Assembly (NCBI GenBank): GCA_020629995.1
Contig: JAHDCH010000019.1
Coordinates: 1,372 to 18,143, forward strand
Length of the DNA: 16,772 bases
Source: Pseudaestuariivita sp.
Lineage (GTDB): Bacteria; Pseudomonadota; Alphaproteobacteria; Rhodobacterales; Rhodobacteraceae
Direction of reading: 5' to 3'
A program made the translations under genes and the position numbers. Positions 7,626-15,048 of this stretch are shown here, piece after piece. Each line of letters begins with the position of its first letter. The stretch's first letter is position 1. Under the pieces are notes generated by a model that saw only the letters and a program-made list of their open reading frames with translations, was not told where the DNA came from and searched no databases.

Positions 7626-9107
7626 ATGTTGTTTGATATCGAGAATCGCCCTGGCGGCGTGGCTGTTGCCCGCCTGCGTGGCCAGCTGACATCGGCCAAA
7701 CTGCGCAACCAGCTTGTCGATCTGGCCCAGCGCCTGCACGCGGCCCACGGCACGGCCCTGATCCTTGATCTGTCGCGTGTGCATGGCGTGAACCTGTCCG
7801 GCCTGACCGCTTTGATAGATGTGTTCAAGGCACGCGGTCCGCTGCCTCTTGCGGCATGCGGGCTTCCGCCGCGCGTCACCTCGCTTTTGGAGCATGTGGG
7901 GCTGACTGACCTCATCCCGGCGCACCCGACCGTCGATGATGCGCTGAATGCGCCCGACCTGCGCCGTATCGCGCTGCAAGGGACGCCAGCCGTGGTCTTG
8001 TGCGCCGGGACGGGCAGCCGTGCCATGCCGATGACGCAGGATGTGCCGAAACCGATGCTCGACATTGCCGGCAGGCCCCTCATTGATCACGTGCTGGATC
8101 ATCTGGACCGCTGCGGTGTGCGGGATGTTTTGCTGAACCCGGGCCACCTTGGGCCACGGATCAGCGCGCATTTTGCCCATGCTCCGCGCTGGCGTCAGGC
8201 GATGTTCATGGTGAACGAAGGGCGGATCGAAGACGGTATCTGGAAAGCCGCTCCACTTGGGTCGGCTTCGACCTTGCGGCGGATGCATGTCGACCATTCC
8301 GCCTTTCGGCGCGACGTGATCGTGATGTGCGGCGATGCCATGATCGATGTGGATCTGGCCGCGATGATGCGGCGGCACACCTCCAGCGGCGCGGATGTCA
8401 CTCTGGCCACGCAGAACGTGCCGCGCAGCGACACCGGGAAGTACGGCATTGTCGAAACTGACACATCCGGGCGCGTAACCGCGTTTCAGGAAAAGCCCCT
8501 GCCCGATCTGGCGGTTTCGACGCAGGCGAACACGGGTGTCTATATCTTTTCCCCGGCGGTCTTTGATCTGCTGGGCGCCGAAGCCGGGCTGGACATTGCA
8601 AACGATCTGCTGCCCGCCGTGATCCGGGGCGGCGGCAAAATCGTCACTTTCGATGCGCCGTTCCAATGGGTCGATGTGGGCTGCGGACGCGACTATTTTA
8701 CCGCGCTGACCCGCGTTCTGGCCGGTGAAGTCGCCTATGTGCGCCCAACCGGCGTCGCGCGGCGCGCTGGCCAATGGGTGCACGAAACCGCCCGGGTGTC
8801 GCGCCGGGCCACCATCGAAGGACCCGTGCATATCGGCGCAGACTGCGTGATCGAGGCCGGCGCCAAGATCGTCGGGCCCGCAATGATTGGGCCAAGGTCT
8901 CATGTCATGGGCAAATCGCTGATCCGATCCAGCATCGTCAGCCAGGATACGCAGGTCAGGCGCGGAGCGTTGGTTGATCACATGATCGCCAGCGGCCACT
9001 GGGCCGTGGATCACCGTTTTGCGGATGGTGGCCCGCAACCGTGTGAGCCACTTGATCTGGTGAGATCGGTCCACGCCGCGGAAACGCCACTCGCTGCCGC
9101 CATCTGA
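7626..9107 (+). CDS. STAS domain fused to sugar-1-phosphate nucleotidyltransferase with left-handed beta-helix
   Basis: The 493-residue product has three parts. Residues 1-110 look like a STAS (anti-sigma-factor-antagonist) domain, with ALILDLSRVHGVNLSGLTAL (44-63) at the usual phosphorylation loop; a Ser is kept before the Gly, but the usual Asp is Asn. Residues 121-365 are a nucleotidyltransferase: AGTGSR and VPKPM (127-144) form the nucleotide-binding signature, GDAMIDVDL (236-244) the metal-binding loop, with EKP, NTGVYIF and WVDVG after it. Residues 375-460 have hexapeptide-type beta-helix repeats. The enzyme should couple a sugar-1-phosphate to NTP, giving the activated sugar for the GT2 polymerase downstream. 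Its start is three bases after the preceding stop, with CAGGAG upstream. The fused STAS part suggests phosphorylation or protein-binding control, which is inference. Sugar and nucleotide identity are not readable by eye. Confidence 0.85.
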   Translation: MLFDIENRPGGVAVARLRGQLTSAKLRNQLVDLAQRLHAAHGTALILDLSRVHGVNLSGLTALIDVFKARGPLPLAACGLPPRVTSLLEHVGLTDLIPAHPTVDDALNAPDLRRIALQGTPAVVLCAGTGSRAMPMTQDVPKPMLDIAGRPLIDHVLDHLDRCGVRDVLLNPGHLGPRISAHFAHAPRWRQAMFMVNEGRIEDGIWKAAPLGSASTLRRMHVDHSAFRRDVIVMCGDAMIDVDLAAMMRRHTSSGADVTLATQNVPRSDTGKYGIVETDTSGRVTAFQEKPLPDLAVSTQANTGVYIFSPAVFDLLGAEAGLDIANDLLPAVIRGGGKIVTFDAPFQWVDVGCGRDYFTALTRVLAGEVAYVRPTGVARRAGQWVHETARVSRRATIEGPVHIGADCVIEAGAKIVGPAMIGPRSHVMGKSLIRSSIVSQDTQVRRGALVDHMIASGHWAVDHRFADGGPQPCEPLDLVRSVHAAETPLAAAI

Positions 9108-9137
9108 TCCCGACGTCGCCCCCAGGACCTGCATGAC

Positions 9138-10964
9138 ATGATCACCTACTTCACTGCATTCAACGCGCGTGTGCCCAAGCCTTCGGCGCCCATGTCTGCC
9201 CGGCGTGAGGCGGCGTGGCACTTTCTGGCCGCCGCGACCATCGGTCTGGGGCTGTGGTACCTGCACTGGCGCTGGACCCAATCGCTCAACCCCGATGCGC
9301 TGGGATTTTCCATCGCGGTGGCCCTTGCCGAAACCTTGGCATTTGTCGGGACGCTGTTGTTCTTTTTCGACATCTGGCGGGAAGAGGATACGCCCCGCGC
9401 CCCCGCCCCGACGACCCGCGCCGAGGCCGGTCTGGACGGCGAAGACGGCGATATCCGGATCGACATCTTCATCACCACATATGACGAAGAGGTCGACGTT
9501 GTCGCGCCGTCGATCCGCGATGCCATGGCTGTGCGCACGCCCAAAGGGGTCTCGGCCCGGGTACATGTCCTTGACGATGGCGACCGACCTGCAATGCGCG
9601 CGATCTGCCAGTCGCTGGGCGTCAGCTATCTGAGGCGCGACTCGAACCTCGGTTTCAAGGCAGGAAACATCCGCAACGCTCTGTTCGAAACGGATGGCGA
9701 TTTCATCGTGATCTGCGACGCCGACACCCGCCTGATGCCCGGATATCTGGAAAACACGCTGGGATATTTTCGCGATCCAAAGGTTGCCTGGGTTCAGACA
9801 CCACATTGGTTTTACGACATCCCGGATGGCGTGCCCTACCCCCAGGCCTGGGGGCGGCGCTTTGGACGCGCCGGTGCTCTGGCGGGCCGGGCGTGGCAAC
9901 AGCTAACCGGGCGCGAGCGCACCGGGCGGGATCCGTTCCTGTCGGACCCTGCGGTGTTCTTTGACATCATCCAGCGACGGCGCAACCGTCATGGCGCTTC
10001 ATTCTGCTGTGGTGCCGGGTCGATACACCGACGCGAAGCGGTGTTCGAAGGCGCGCTCAAAACGTTGTCGGCCGAGGTGGACGCGCTGCGCCGCAAGGCA
10101 GGCGCCGCGGCGGGCGGCGCTGCGGGTCGCTCGTTGCCCGCGCAGGTCGAATTGCAGCCGTTCCGCTTTCACGTGTCCGAGGATATCTACACCTCGATCC
10201 TGCTGCACAGTGATGCCAGTGCCGGGTGGCGGTCTGTCTATCACCCAGATCCCGAAAGCCGGATGCTCAGCCCCTGGTCCATGGATGCCTGGGCGACCCA
10301 GCGCCTGAAATACGCCGGCGGCACCTTTGACATCATGCTGCGCGCCAATCCGCTGTTCAAACGCGGGATGCCCTGGCGGACCAAGCTGCACTATACCGCG
10401 ACGTTCTGGTCGTATCTTGGCACGCTGTGGATGCCGATCCTGATCTTTGCCCCGGCGCTGTCGCTGATCTTTGGGGTGGCCGCGGTCGAAGCCTATTCGA
10501 TCTCGTTCTTTGCGCATCTTCTGCCGATGCTGCTGTGCAACGAGATCGCCATGTCGGTCGGGTGCAAGGGCCATGACAAATCCGCCGGATCGACGATGTG
10601 GCTGTCTTCGTTCCCGCTTACGCTGCGCGCAATGTGGATGGTGGCGCGGGGCAAACGGCCCAAATTCCCGCCCACGCCCAAAACACCGATCCTGGGAACG
10701 TCCTACCGGCACGTCATGCCGAATATCGTGATCCTGGTGCTGTTCGCCTGCGCGGCGGTGATCGGGATCTGGCAACACCTGAACGGGTCCATCGCACACA
10801 GCGCGTCCTTCATGATCGTGAACCTGTTCTGGCTTGGCTGGAACGCGATGGGCGTCAGCCGCATCATCCGGGCGGCCGCGTGGCGCCCTGAATCCGAACT
10901 TCGCGCCAAGGGCGCCCGACTGGAGGAGTCGCACAGCGATGCTCAAATCCCTCAACCTGTCTGA
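9138..10964 (+). CDS. Cellulose-synthase-like family 2 glycosyltransferase (membrane polymerase)
   Basis: A 608-residue processive GT2 of the BcsA type. Two N-terminal membrane helices (about 26-46 and 55-80) precede a cytoplasmic GT-A domain starting at IDIFITTYDEE (108-118). Catalytic marks are DDGD (146-149), DADTR (194-198), SEDIYTS (347-353, replacing the usual TED) and QRLKY (388-392, in place of Q(Q/R)xRW). At least four more helices follow (about 421-447, 452-475, 526-546, 556-576). No PilZ (c-di-GMP) domain is present. A basic and Ala/Gly-rich insert (about 235-335) separates the DAD and SED motifs. It should polymerise an activated sugar and pass the chain across the inner membrane. 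Altered motifs make the product uncertain; cellulose is not assured. AGGA lies ten bases before the ATG. Its 3' end overlaps the next gene by 26 bases. Confidence 0.88.
   Translation: MITYFTAFNARVPKPSAPMSARREAAWHFLAAATIGLGLWYLHWRWTQSLNPDALGFSIAVALAETLAFVGTLLFFFDIWREEDTPRAPAPTTRAEAGLDGEDGDIRIDIFITTYDEEVDVVAPSIRDAMAVRTPKGVSARVHVLDDGDRPAMRAICQSLGVSYLRRDSNLGFKAGNIRNALFETDGDFIVICDADTRLMPGYLENTLGYFRDPKVAWVQTPHWFYDIPDGVPYPQAWGRRFGRAGALAGRAWQQLTGRERTGRDPFLSDPAVFFDIIQRRRNRHGASFCCGAGSIHRREAVFEGALKTLSAEVDALRRKAGAAAGGAAGRSLPAQVELQPFRFHVSEDIYTSILLHSDASAGWRSVYHPDPESRMLSPWSMDAWATQRLKYAGGTFDIMLRANPLFKRGMPWRTKLHYTATFWSYLGTLWMPILIFAPALSLIFGVAAVEAYSISFFAHLLPMLLCNEIAMSVGCKGHDKSAGSTMWLSSFPLTLRAMWMVARGKRPKFPPTPKTPILGTSYRHVMPNIVILVLFACAAVIGIWQHLNGSIAHSASFMIVNLFWLGWNAMGVSRIIRAAAWRPESELRAKGARLEESHSDAQIPQPV
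10922..10928 (+). promoter_or_regulatory. Strong ribosome binding site fixing the DUF3131 gene start inside the GT2 gene
   Basis: GGAGGAG lies ten bases before the ATG at 10939, within the last codons of the glycosyltransferase gene. It favours this start over an in-frame start at 10834, which would add 35 residues read in a shifted frame of the upstream gene. Confidence 0.7.
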
Positions 10965-12255
10965 ACACCGTGCGTCACTGGTCTTTGCGGGCGGGCTTTT
11001 GCTGGCCGCGGGTTTGGCCGTGTCCCTGGACGGGGGCCTGCGGTACATGGCGCTGTCCGGCGCGTCCAAGGTCGACTACAGCCGCGACGGGATGTACACG
11101 CCCGCCGCGCCCCGTGCGCTGACCACCGAGGAGGCCCGGGCAGCCACTATTGCCTGGGCCTACATCCGGGAAAACACGCGCCCCGAGACAGGCCTGGTCG
11201 ATTCGGTGGCCGGGTTCCCGTCGACCACTCTGTGGGATCAGGGGTCGTACCTTCTGGCTCTGGTGTCGGCGCGGCAGCTGGGCCTTGTCGATGAAGGTGA
11301 ATTCCACGCGCGCACGCGCCAGATGCTGGACAGTTTCGCGCGGCTGCCTCTGTTTGATGGCAAGCTGCCCAACAAGGTGTATGACACCCAGACATTGGCC
11401 ATGGTGGATTACGCCAACACGCCGGTTCCAGGCGGGATCGGCTGGTCGGCGCTGGATATCGCGCGCATGCTGGCCGCCTTCCGTGTGCTTGAACGCCGCG
11501 TGCCCCAATATGGCGAAGACATCCGCCGCCTGCTGGCCGAGTGGGATCTGGCAGCAATGGCCCGGAACGGCGAGCTGTTCGGCGCGGACCGGCAGGGTGA
11601 CGAGGTCGTTTTGCTGCAAGAGGGCCGCATGGGCTATGAGCAATACGGCGCCCGATCCGCCGCCATGTGGGGTCTGGATGTGATCCAGGCCATGTCGGCC
11701 GAGCGCGCGCTGACGTGGGAAGAGGTTTCGGGCGTGGACGTGCCTGTCGACCTGCGCGACCACACTGCCTTCATGGCGATCACTCCGACGCTCAGCGAAC
11801 CTTATGTTCTGCAGGCGCTGGAATTTGGTCTGGACAGCGAGGCCTTGCGCCTTGCCGGCCGTGTCTATGCCGCGCAAGAGCGACGCTATCGCCAAACCGG
11901 TCAACTGACCGCCGTGAGCGAAGATCACGTCAGCGAAGCGCCCTTCTTTGTCTATTCCTCGGTCTATTCCAACGGCGCCGCGTGGAACGTGGTGGCCGAA
12001 AACGGCGACGAACACCCTGAACTGCGCACCGTCAGCCTCAAGGCCAGCTTTGGATGGCACGCGCTGTTTGGCACCGAATATGCCGAAACGCTTGTCTCCT
12101 CGCTTTCCGATCTGGGTGATCCTGCGCGCGGTTGGGCCGCTGGCATCTACGAAGAGGACGGCGCGGTGAATGACGTGTATACGCTCAACACCAACGGGAT
12201 CGTTCTGCAGGCGATCCACTATATCGCCAACGGTCCGCTCTGGTCGGTGCGCTGA
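10939..12255 (+). CDS. Membrane-anchored DUF3131 protein, putative glycan-processing enzyme
   Basis: A 438-residue protein with an uncleaved-looking N-terminal anchor (VFAGGLLLAAGLAVSL, about 15-30) and a large domain facing the periplasm. Segments such as TGLVDSVAGFPSTTLWDQGS (84-103), EGRMGYEQYGARSA (228-241) and NTNGIVLQAI (417-426) resemble DUF3131 and related glycoamylase-type (alpha/alpha)6-barrel glycosidases. In those families acidic residues in such segments act on beta-glucans; here D88, D100, E228 and E234 are candidates. DUF3131 genes often sit beside cellulose-synthase-like genes, as here, where the start overlaps the GT2 gene by 26 bases and translation is probably coupled. I infer trimming, cyclising or remodelling of the exported chain. 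Activity is unproven, and a structural role is possible. A strong terminator follows 26 bases after the stop. Confidence 0.8.
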   Translation: MLKSLNLSEHRASLVFAGGLLLAAGLAVSLDGGLRYMALSGASKVDYSRDGMYTPAAPRALTTEEARAATIAWAYIRENTRPETGLVDSVAGFPSTTLWDQGSYLLALVSARQLGLVDEGEFHARTRQMLDSFARLPLFDGKLPNKVYDTQTLAMVDYANTPVPGGIGWSALDIARMLAAFRVLERRVPQYGEDIRRLLAEWDLAAMARNGELFGADRQGDEVVLLQEGRMGYEQYGARSAAMWGLDVIQAMSAERALTWEEVSGVDVPVDLRDHTAFMAITPTLSEPYVLQALEFGLDSEALRLAGRVYAAQERRYRQTGQLTAVSEDHVSEAPFFVYSSVYSNGAAWNVVAENGDEHPELRTVSLKASFGWHALFGTEYAETLVSSLSDLGDPARGWAAGIYEEDGAVNDVYTLNTNGIVLQAIHYIANGPLWSVR

Positions 12256-12281
12256 AGCCAGCGCGCGCACGCGAACGCGCC

Positions 12282-12322
12282 AAAAGCCGCCGGATCTCTT
12301 GGGCTGATCCGGCGGCTTTTTT
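12282..12322 (+). terminator. Rho-independent terminator of the glycan operon
   Basis: A perfect 15-base stem, AAAAGCCGCCGGATC (12282-12296) against GATCCGGCGGCTTTT (12306-12320), encloses a nine-base loop and runs into a T6 tract (12317-12322). The A4 tract on the left side means the hairpin may also stop transcription from the converging lipoprotein gene, whose stop is at 12358. The rest of 12256-12357 holds nothing else recognisable. Confidence 0.92.
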
Positions 12323-12357
12323 GAATCTGACACCGCGTATCGGCGGCCCGAGGCGCG

Positions 12358-13527
12358 TCAGTCGAGGTAGTTGTTCAGGCTTGAATACCCAGACGAGCTG
12401 CGCACCGGTGGAGCGCTCACCGCCGGACGAGACGCTGCAATTGTGGCTGCAGGCAGTGGCTGCGGCCGCGCTGGCTCCACAGCCCGGACTGAAAGGCGAC
12501 GGCGCAGACGTTCAAGCGTGTCAAAGTCAATCACGCCAGATGGCACGATCCCTTCGTCCGCCTGGAAGCGGGCGATCGCCTCACGCGTGACGTCGTCCAT
12601 CTTGCCGGTCTTGGCAGATTTGGGCAGGTAGCCCAGTGTCGCAAGGTCCTGCTGCACCTGCCCGATCCGCAGCCCCGCCGGGACCCGCGTGACTGCCCGT
12701 TCGCGCAGATCGGCTTGGCGCGGATTTTCCACCGGCAAGCTGAGGCAGGTCCAGTAAGGAACGCCTGCATGGCTGCCCAACAATTCGATCACGCCCAGCT
12801 CGATCAGGTTGCGCACCGCCTGTCCCAGGCTTTCGATCCGCGTGACCTCAAGCGTGGCGTTGATGCCGGTCATCTCGATCAAACCGGACGCGCCCGAGCT
12901 GAACCCGCTGGTGCGCACCACCATCGAATTGGCCACCGATCCACCGGCCACGACACGGCGGCTGGGAAAGTGCACCAGATGCAGATCAACCGTCACGACG
13001 GTATGCGCGCCGCGCCCGCCAAACACAGTGTTTTCCTGCCCATCCGGCGTGATCGGGTTGGTGCTGGTGCCGACCTGCAAATTGCCCCGCCCGCTGGACG
13101 CGTTACGATCCAGCTGAGAGATGGACCCGCGGATGTAATAGGACGGCGTCACGTCCTTGTCGCTTTCCACGCGCAGCTCAAATTCGCCGTCCTTTTCGAT
13201 CAGCGCCTGATCCACAAAGACATACGTCCGGTTGGACCGGTTCATCTGATTGACCGCGTTGATCAGCATGTCGTCCGCACCGACCGAGACACCCCGCGTA
13301 TCGTCCGGGATATCGGTCGACGAAATCAGCGTGGTGCCGCGCCGTTTTTGCGCAAACAGGCCATCCATGCACCGCAACGCACCGTTGAAATTGGTGAAAT
13401 TGCGCGCAGGCCGGGTGTTTGGTTCGGCTGCGACCGGTGCCATGATCGCGCGGTCGGGCGTACAGGCGCCCAGCGCCGCCGCCAGCGCAAGAAAGGAAAT
13501 CACTCGTTTGACGGGAACGCACCGCAT
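12358..13527 (-). CDS. CsgG-like outer-membrane lipoprotein with C-terminal peptidoglycan-binding domain
   Basis: A 389-residue lipoprotein. The signal peptide ends in a lipobox (ALGAC, Cys22) followed by Thr, which predicts outer-membrane sorting. Residues 44-262 resemble the CsgG/HfaB family of secretion-channel lipoproteins (STDIPDDTRGVSVGADDM at 70-87, then a long conserved-looking stretch ending near Cys261). Residues 285-342 form a PG_binding_1 domain (LRIGQVQQDLATLGY, then REAIARFQADEG). The last 45 residues are Pro/Ala/Ser-rich. CsgG proteins form outer-membrane pores for curli or holdfast anchor subunits; a wall-binding tail would fix the complex to peptidoglycan. The ATG at 13527 has GGAGG seven bases upstream and starts the signal peptide directly; an ATG 12 codons upstream does not. 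It is divergent from the OmpA-caspase pair and converges on the glycan operon. Whether it forms a pore is not shown. Confidence 0.78.
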   Translation of the reverse strand: MRCVPVKRVISFLALAAALGACTPDRAIMAPVAAEPNTRPARNFTNFNGALRCMDGLFAQKRRGTTLISSTDIPDDTRGVSVGADDMLINAVNQMNRSNRTYVFVDQALIEKDGEFELRVESDKDVTPSYYIRGSISQLDRNASSGRGNLQVGTSTNPITPDGQENTVFGGRGAHTVVTVDLHLVHFPSRRVVAGGSVANSMVVRTSGFSSGASGLIEMTGINATLEVTRIESLGQAVRNLIELGVIELLGSHAGVPYWTCLSLPVENPRQADLRERAVTRVPAGLRIGQVQQDLATLGYLPKSAKTGKMDDVTREAIARFQADEGIVPSGVIDFDTLERLRRRLSVRAVEPARPQPLPAATIAASRPAVSAPPVRSSSGYSSLNNYLD

Positions 13528-13724
13528 GTCAGCCTCCACACCCTTGGGTTTGCAGATGTGCATGACTCCGGCGCCCTGAATGCCGCGTTAACCGCGCGCT
13601 GCCAGGACGTCGCAATCGTTGGCAAATTTGTTTCAAATCCGATGCATCTGCTGGGCGCGGATTTACCCTCTGGTGAGGCATCGGGCGCTAGCTGGACACG
13701 ACACCGGCAAAAGTGGGGCAGAAG
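13528..13724. promoter_or_regulatory. Divergent intergenic region between the CsgG-like gene and the OmpA-caspase pair
   Basis: These 197 bases separate two divergent transcripts and should hold both promoters. A short GC-rich palindromic patch around GTTAAC (near 13585-13600) and an AT-rich patch, GGCAAATTTGTTTCAAATCC (13620-13639), stand out. I cannot pick convincing -35/-10 boxes. Confidence 0.3.
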
Positions 13725-14303
13725 ATGCATGTGTTTCGGACGATTCTGGTACTGGCAACGCTTGGGTTTGTTCCCACGGGGGCTTTGGCAGGCCATGGGG
13801 TGCCAGCCCTGCCCCTGTCTGCCGAATATTGCGCGATCCTGCGCGCCTTTACCGATGCGCATGACCCCAAATGCCCTGACGTTGCGGCGCAGGGGACGGT
13901 GCGCAGCGCGGCACGTGCAGCGGTGCCGCCGGGTGATCCTTTGGATGAACGCGGCTATTTCATCCGTTTTGCCTTTGATTCCGACATGTTGTCGGCTGCC
14001 TATCAGGCGCACCTGACGGAGCTGGCCCGCGTCCTGACCTCCGATGCTATGCAAGAGCTGTGCCTTCTTTTGGTCGGACATACCGATGCTGCGGGATCGG
14101 CGCGGTACAATTCCGCGCTGGCACACAAGCGCGCGCGCACGGTCAAGGTCTTCCTTGAAGGGGTCACTGGCGTACCCGCCGCGCGGCTGGCCACCGATGG
14201 ACGGGGTGAAGCAGAGCCGCTTGCCGGGCTTTCACCAACCGATCCGCGCAACAGGCGAGTTGAAATCCTTGCCAAACCACAGGCAGGGACCAGCTGTGGT
14301 TAA
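13725..14303 (+). CDS. Periplasmic OmpA-domain (peptidoglycan-binding) protein, partner of caspase gene
   Basis: A 192-residue protein with a signal peptide (MHVFRTILVLATLGFVPTG, cleavage near ALA at residue 22). The ATG at 13725 starts the leader; a GTG four codons upstream is less likely. Residues 78-183 form an OmpA C-terminal-type domain: IRFAFDSD, LLVGHTDAAG (115-124, D121), the helix with KRA (135-137), GRGEAEPL and NRRVEI (176-181), which are the usual peptidoglycan-contact elements. No beta-barrel is present. Its four cysteines (36, 50, 113, 191) correspond one-for-one with those of the OmpA-domain protein at 5800-6339. Its stop lies eight bases inside the caspase gene, so the two are co-expressed. 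A role in tethering a complex to the cell wall is inferred. Confidence 0.85.
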   Translation: MHVFRTILVLATLGFVPTGALAGHGVPALPLSAEYCAILRAFTDAHDPKCPDVAAQGTVRSAARAAVPPGDPLDERGYFIRFAFDSDMLSAAYQAHLTELARVLTSDAMQELCLLLVGHTDAAGSARYNSALAHKRARTVKVFLEGVTGVPAARLATDGRGEAEPLAGLSPTDPRNRRVEILAKPQAGTSCG

Positions 14304-15048
14304 CCCATGGGCTGTCTTGCTGACCTGTGCGCTGGCGCTGACGATGCTGGCGCCCGTCAAAGGCTGGGCCGACGGTGGCCCGCGCACGGCGTTGGTGATC
14401 GGCACCGCGTCGTATGATTTTGGCCCGGACCTGAGAACCCCGGTGGACGACGCGCGGGCGGTTGCGTCGCGCCTGGCCGCATTGGGGTATCAGACCTATT
14501 TGGCCAGCGACCCGACACAGCCTGAATTTCTGACGGCTCTGGCGCATTTCAGGGTCGCATCGGCGCAGGCGTCGCACGTTGTGATCTACCTGGCCGGGCA
14601 TGGGTTGCGTTGGCGGGGCGAGACATATTTGCTGGCGCGCGATACGCCCATGGATGGCAGTGGCACGATGTTGGCGCGGGCGATACCGCTGCGCGTTGTG
14701 GTGGCGGCCGTGTCGGACAAGGTGCGCACCAAGGTCATCCTGATCGATGCGTGTCGCGATCTGCCGCACGGCGCGGACGTGATGGTCGGCGCGCCCGATG
14801 CCACTGAACCTCATGCACCGGCAGGAACTTTCATGCTCTATGCAGCGCAACCGGGCGCCGTCGCGTCGGACGGTCAGGGGGCTCACAGCCCTTTTGCCGC
14901 TGCGGTCCTACGCGCGTTGTCCCAGGAACGGCCATTGCCCGACTTTGCGCGCGCAGTCCGGTCGGAAGTTGTGGCGCAAACTTCGGGCCTGCAGGTGCCC
15001 TGGTCCGAATCTTCGATGCTGACTGAGGTACGGATCGGCGGAGGCTAG
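14296..15048 (+). CDS. Exported caspase-like (peptidase C14 / metacaspase-type) protein
   Basis: A 250-residue product if started at GTG 14296, six bases after AGGGA. This start gives a signal peptide (PWAVLLTCALALTMLAP, cleavage near GWA-DGG). Earlier starts would read through the OmpA gene in another frame. The caspase fold follows: ALVIGTASYDFG (32-43), VDDARAVASRLAALGY (50-65), the catalytic His in YLAGHG (His102), the catalytic Cys in LIDACRD (Cys153), and AAQPGAVASDG then HSPF (183-200), which is usual in bacterial caspase-family proteins. Both catalytic residues are intact, so activity is plausible, probably after Arg/Lys or acidic residues; specificity is not readable. It overlaps the OmpA gene by eight bases and ends on a CTAG shared with the next gene. 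A periplasmic location sets it apart from cytoplasmic caspase-like effectors. Confidence 0.87.
   Translation: MVNPWAVLLTCALALTMLAPVKGWADGGPRTALVIGTASYDFGPDLRTPVDDARAVASRLAALGYQTYLASDPTQPEFLTALAHFRVASAQASHVVIYLAGHGLRWRGETYLLARDTPMDGSGTMLARAIPLRVVVAAVSDKVRTKVILIDACRDLPHGADVMVGAPDATEPHAPAGTFMLYAAQPGAVASDGQGAHSPFAAAVLRALSQERPLPDFARAVRSEVVAQTSGLQVPWSESSMLTEVRIGGG

Noticed and set aside
6852..9899. A 1015-codon open frame on the minus strand, antisense to the glycan operon.
   Set aside because: It lies opposite the acyltransferase, nucleotidyltransferase and GT2 genes, all of which have clear motifs. Its translation is rich in His, Arg, Gln and Gly with no domain order, typical of the antisense of high-GC codons.
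10975..12333. A 452-codon minus-strand open frame.
   Set aside because: It is antisense to the DUF3131 gene and would start beyond the terminator hairpin. It has no recognisable motif.
12715..14016. A 433-codon plus-strand open frame spanning the CsgG-like gene and the start of the OmpA-domain gene.
   Set aside because: It overlaps two supported genes in wrong frames and crosses their divergent promoter region.
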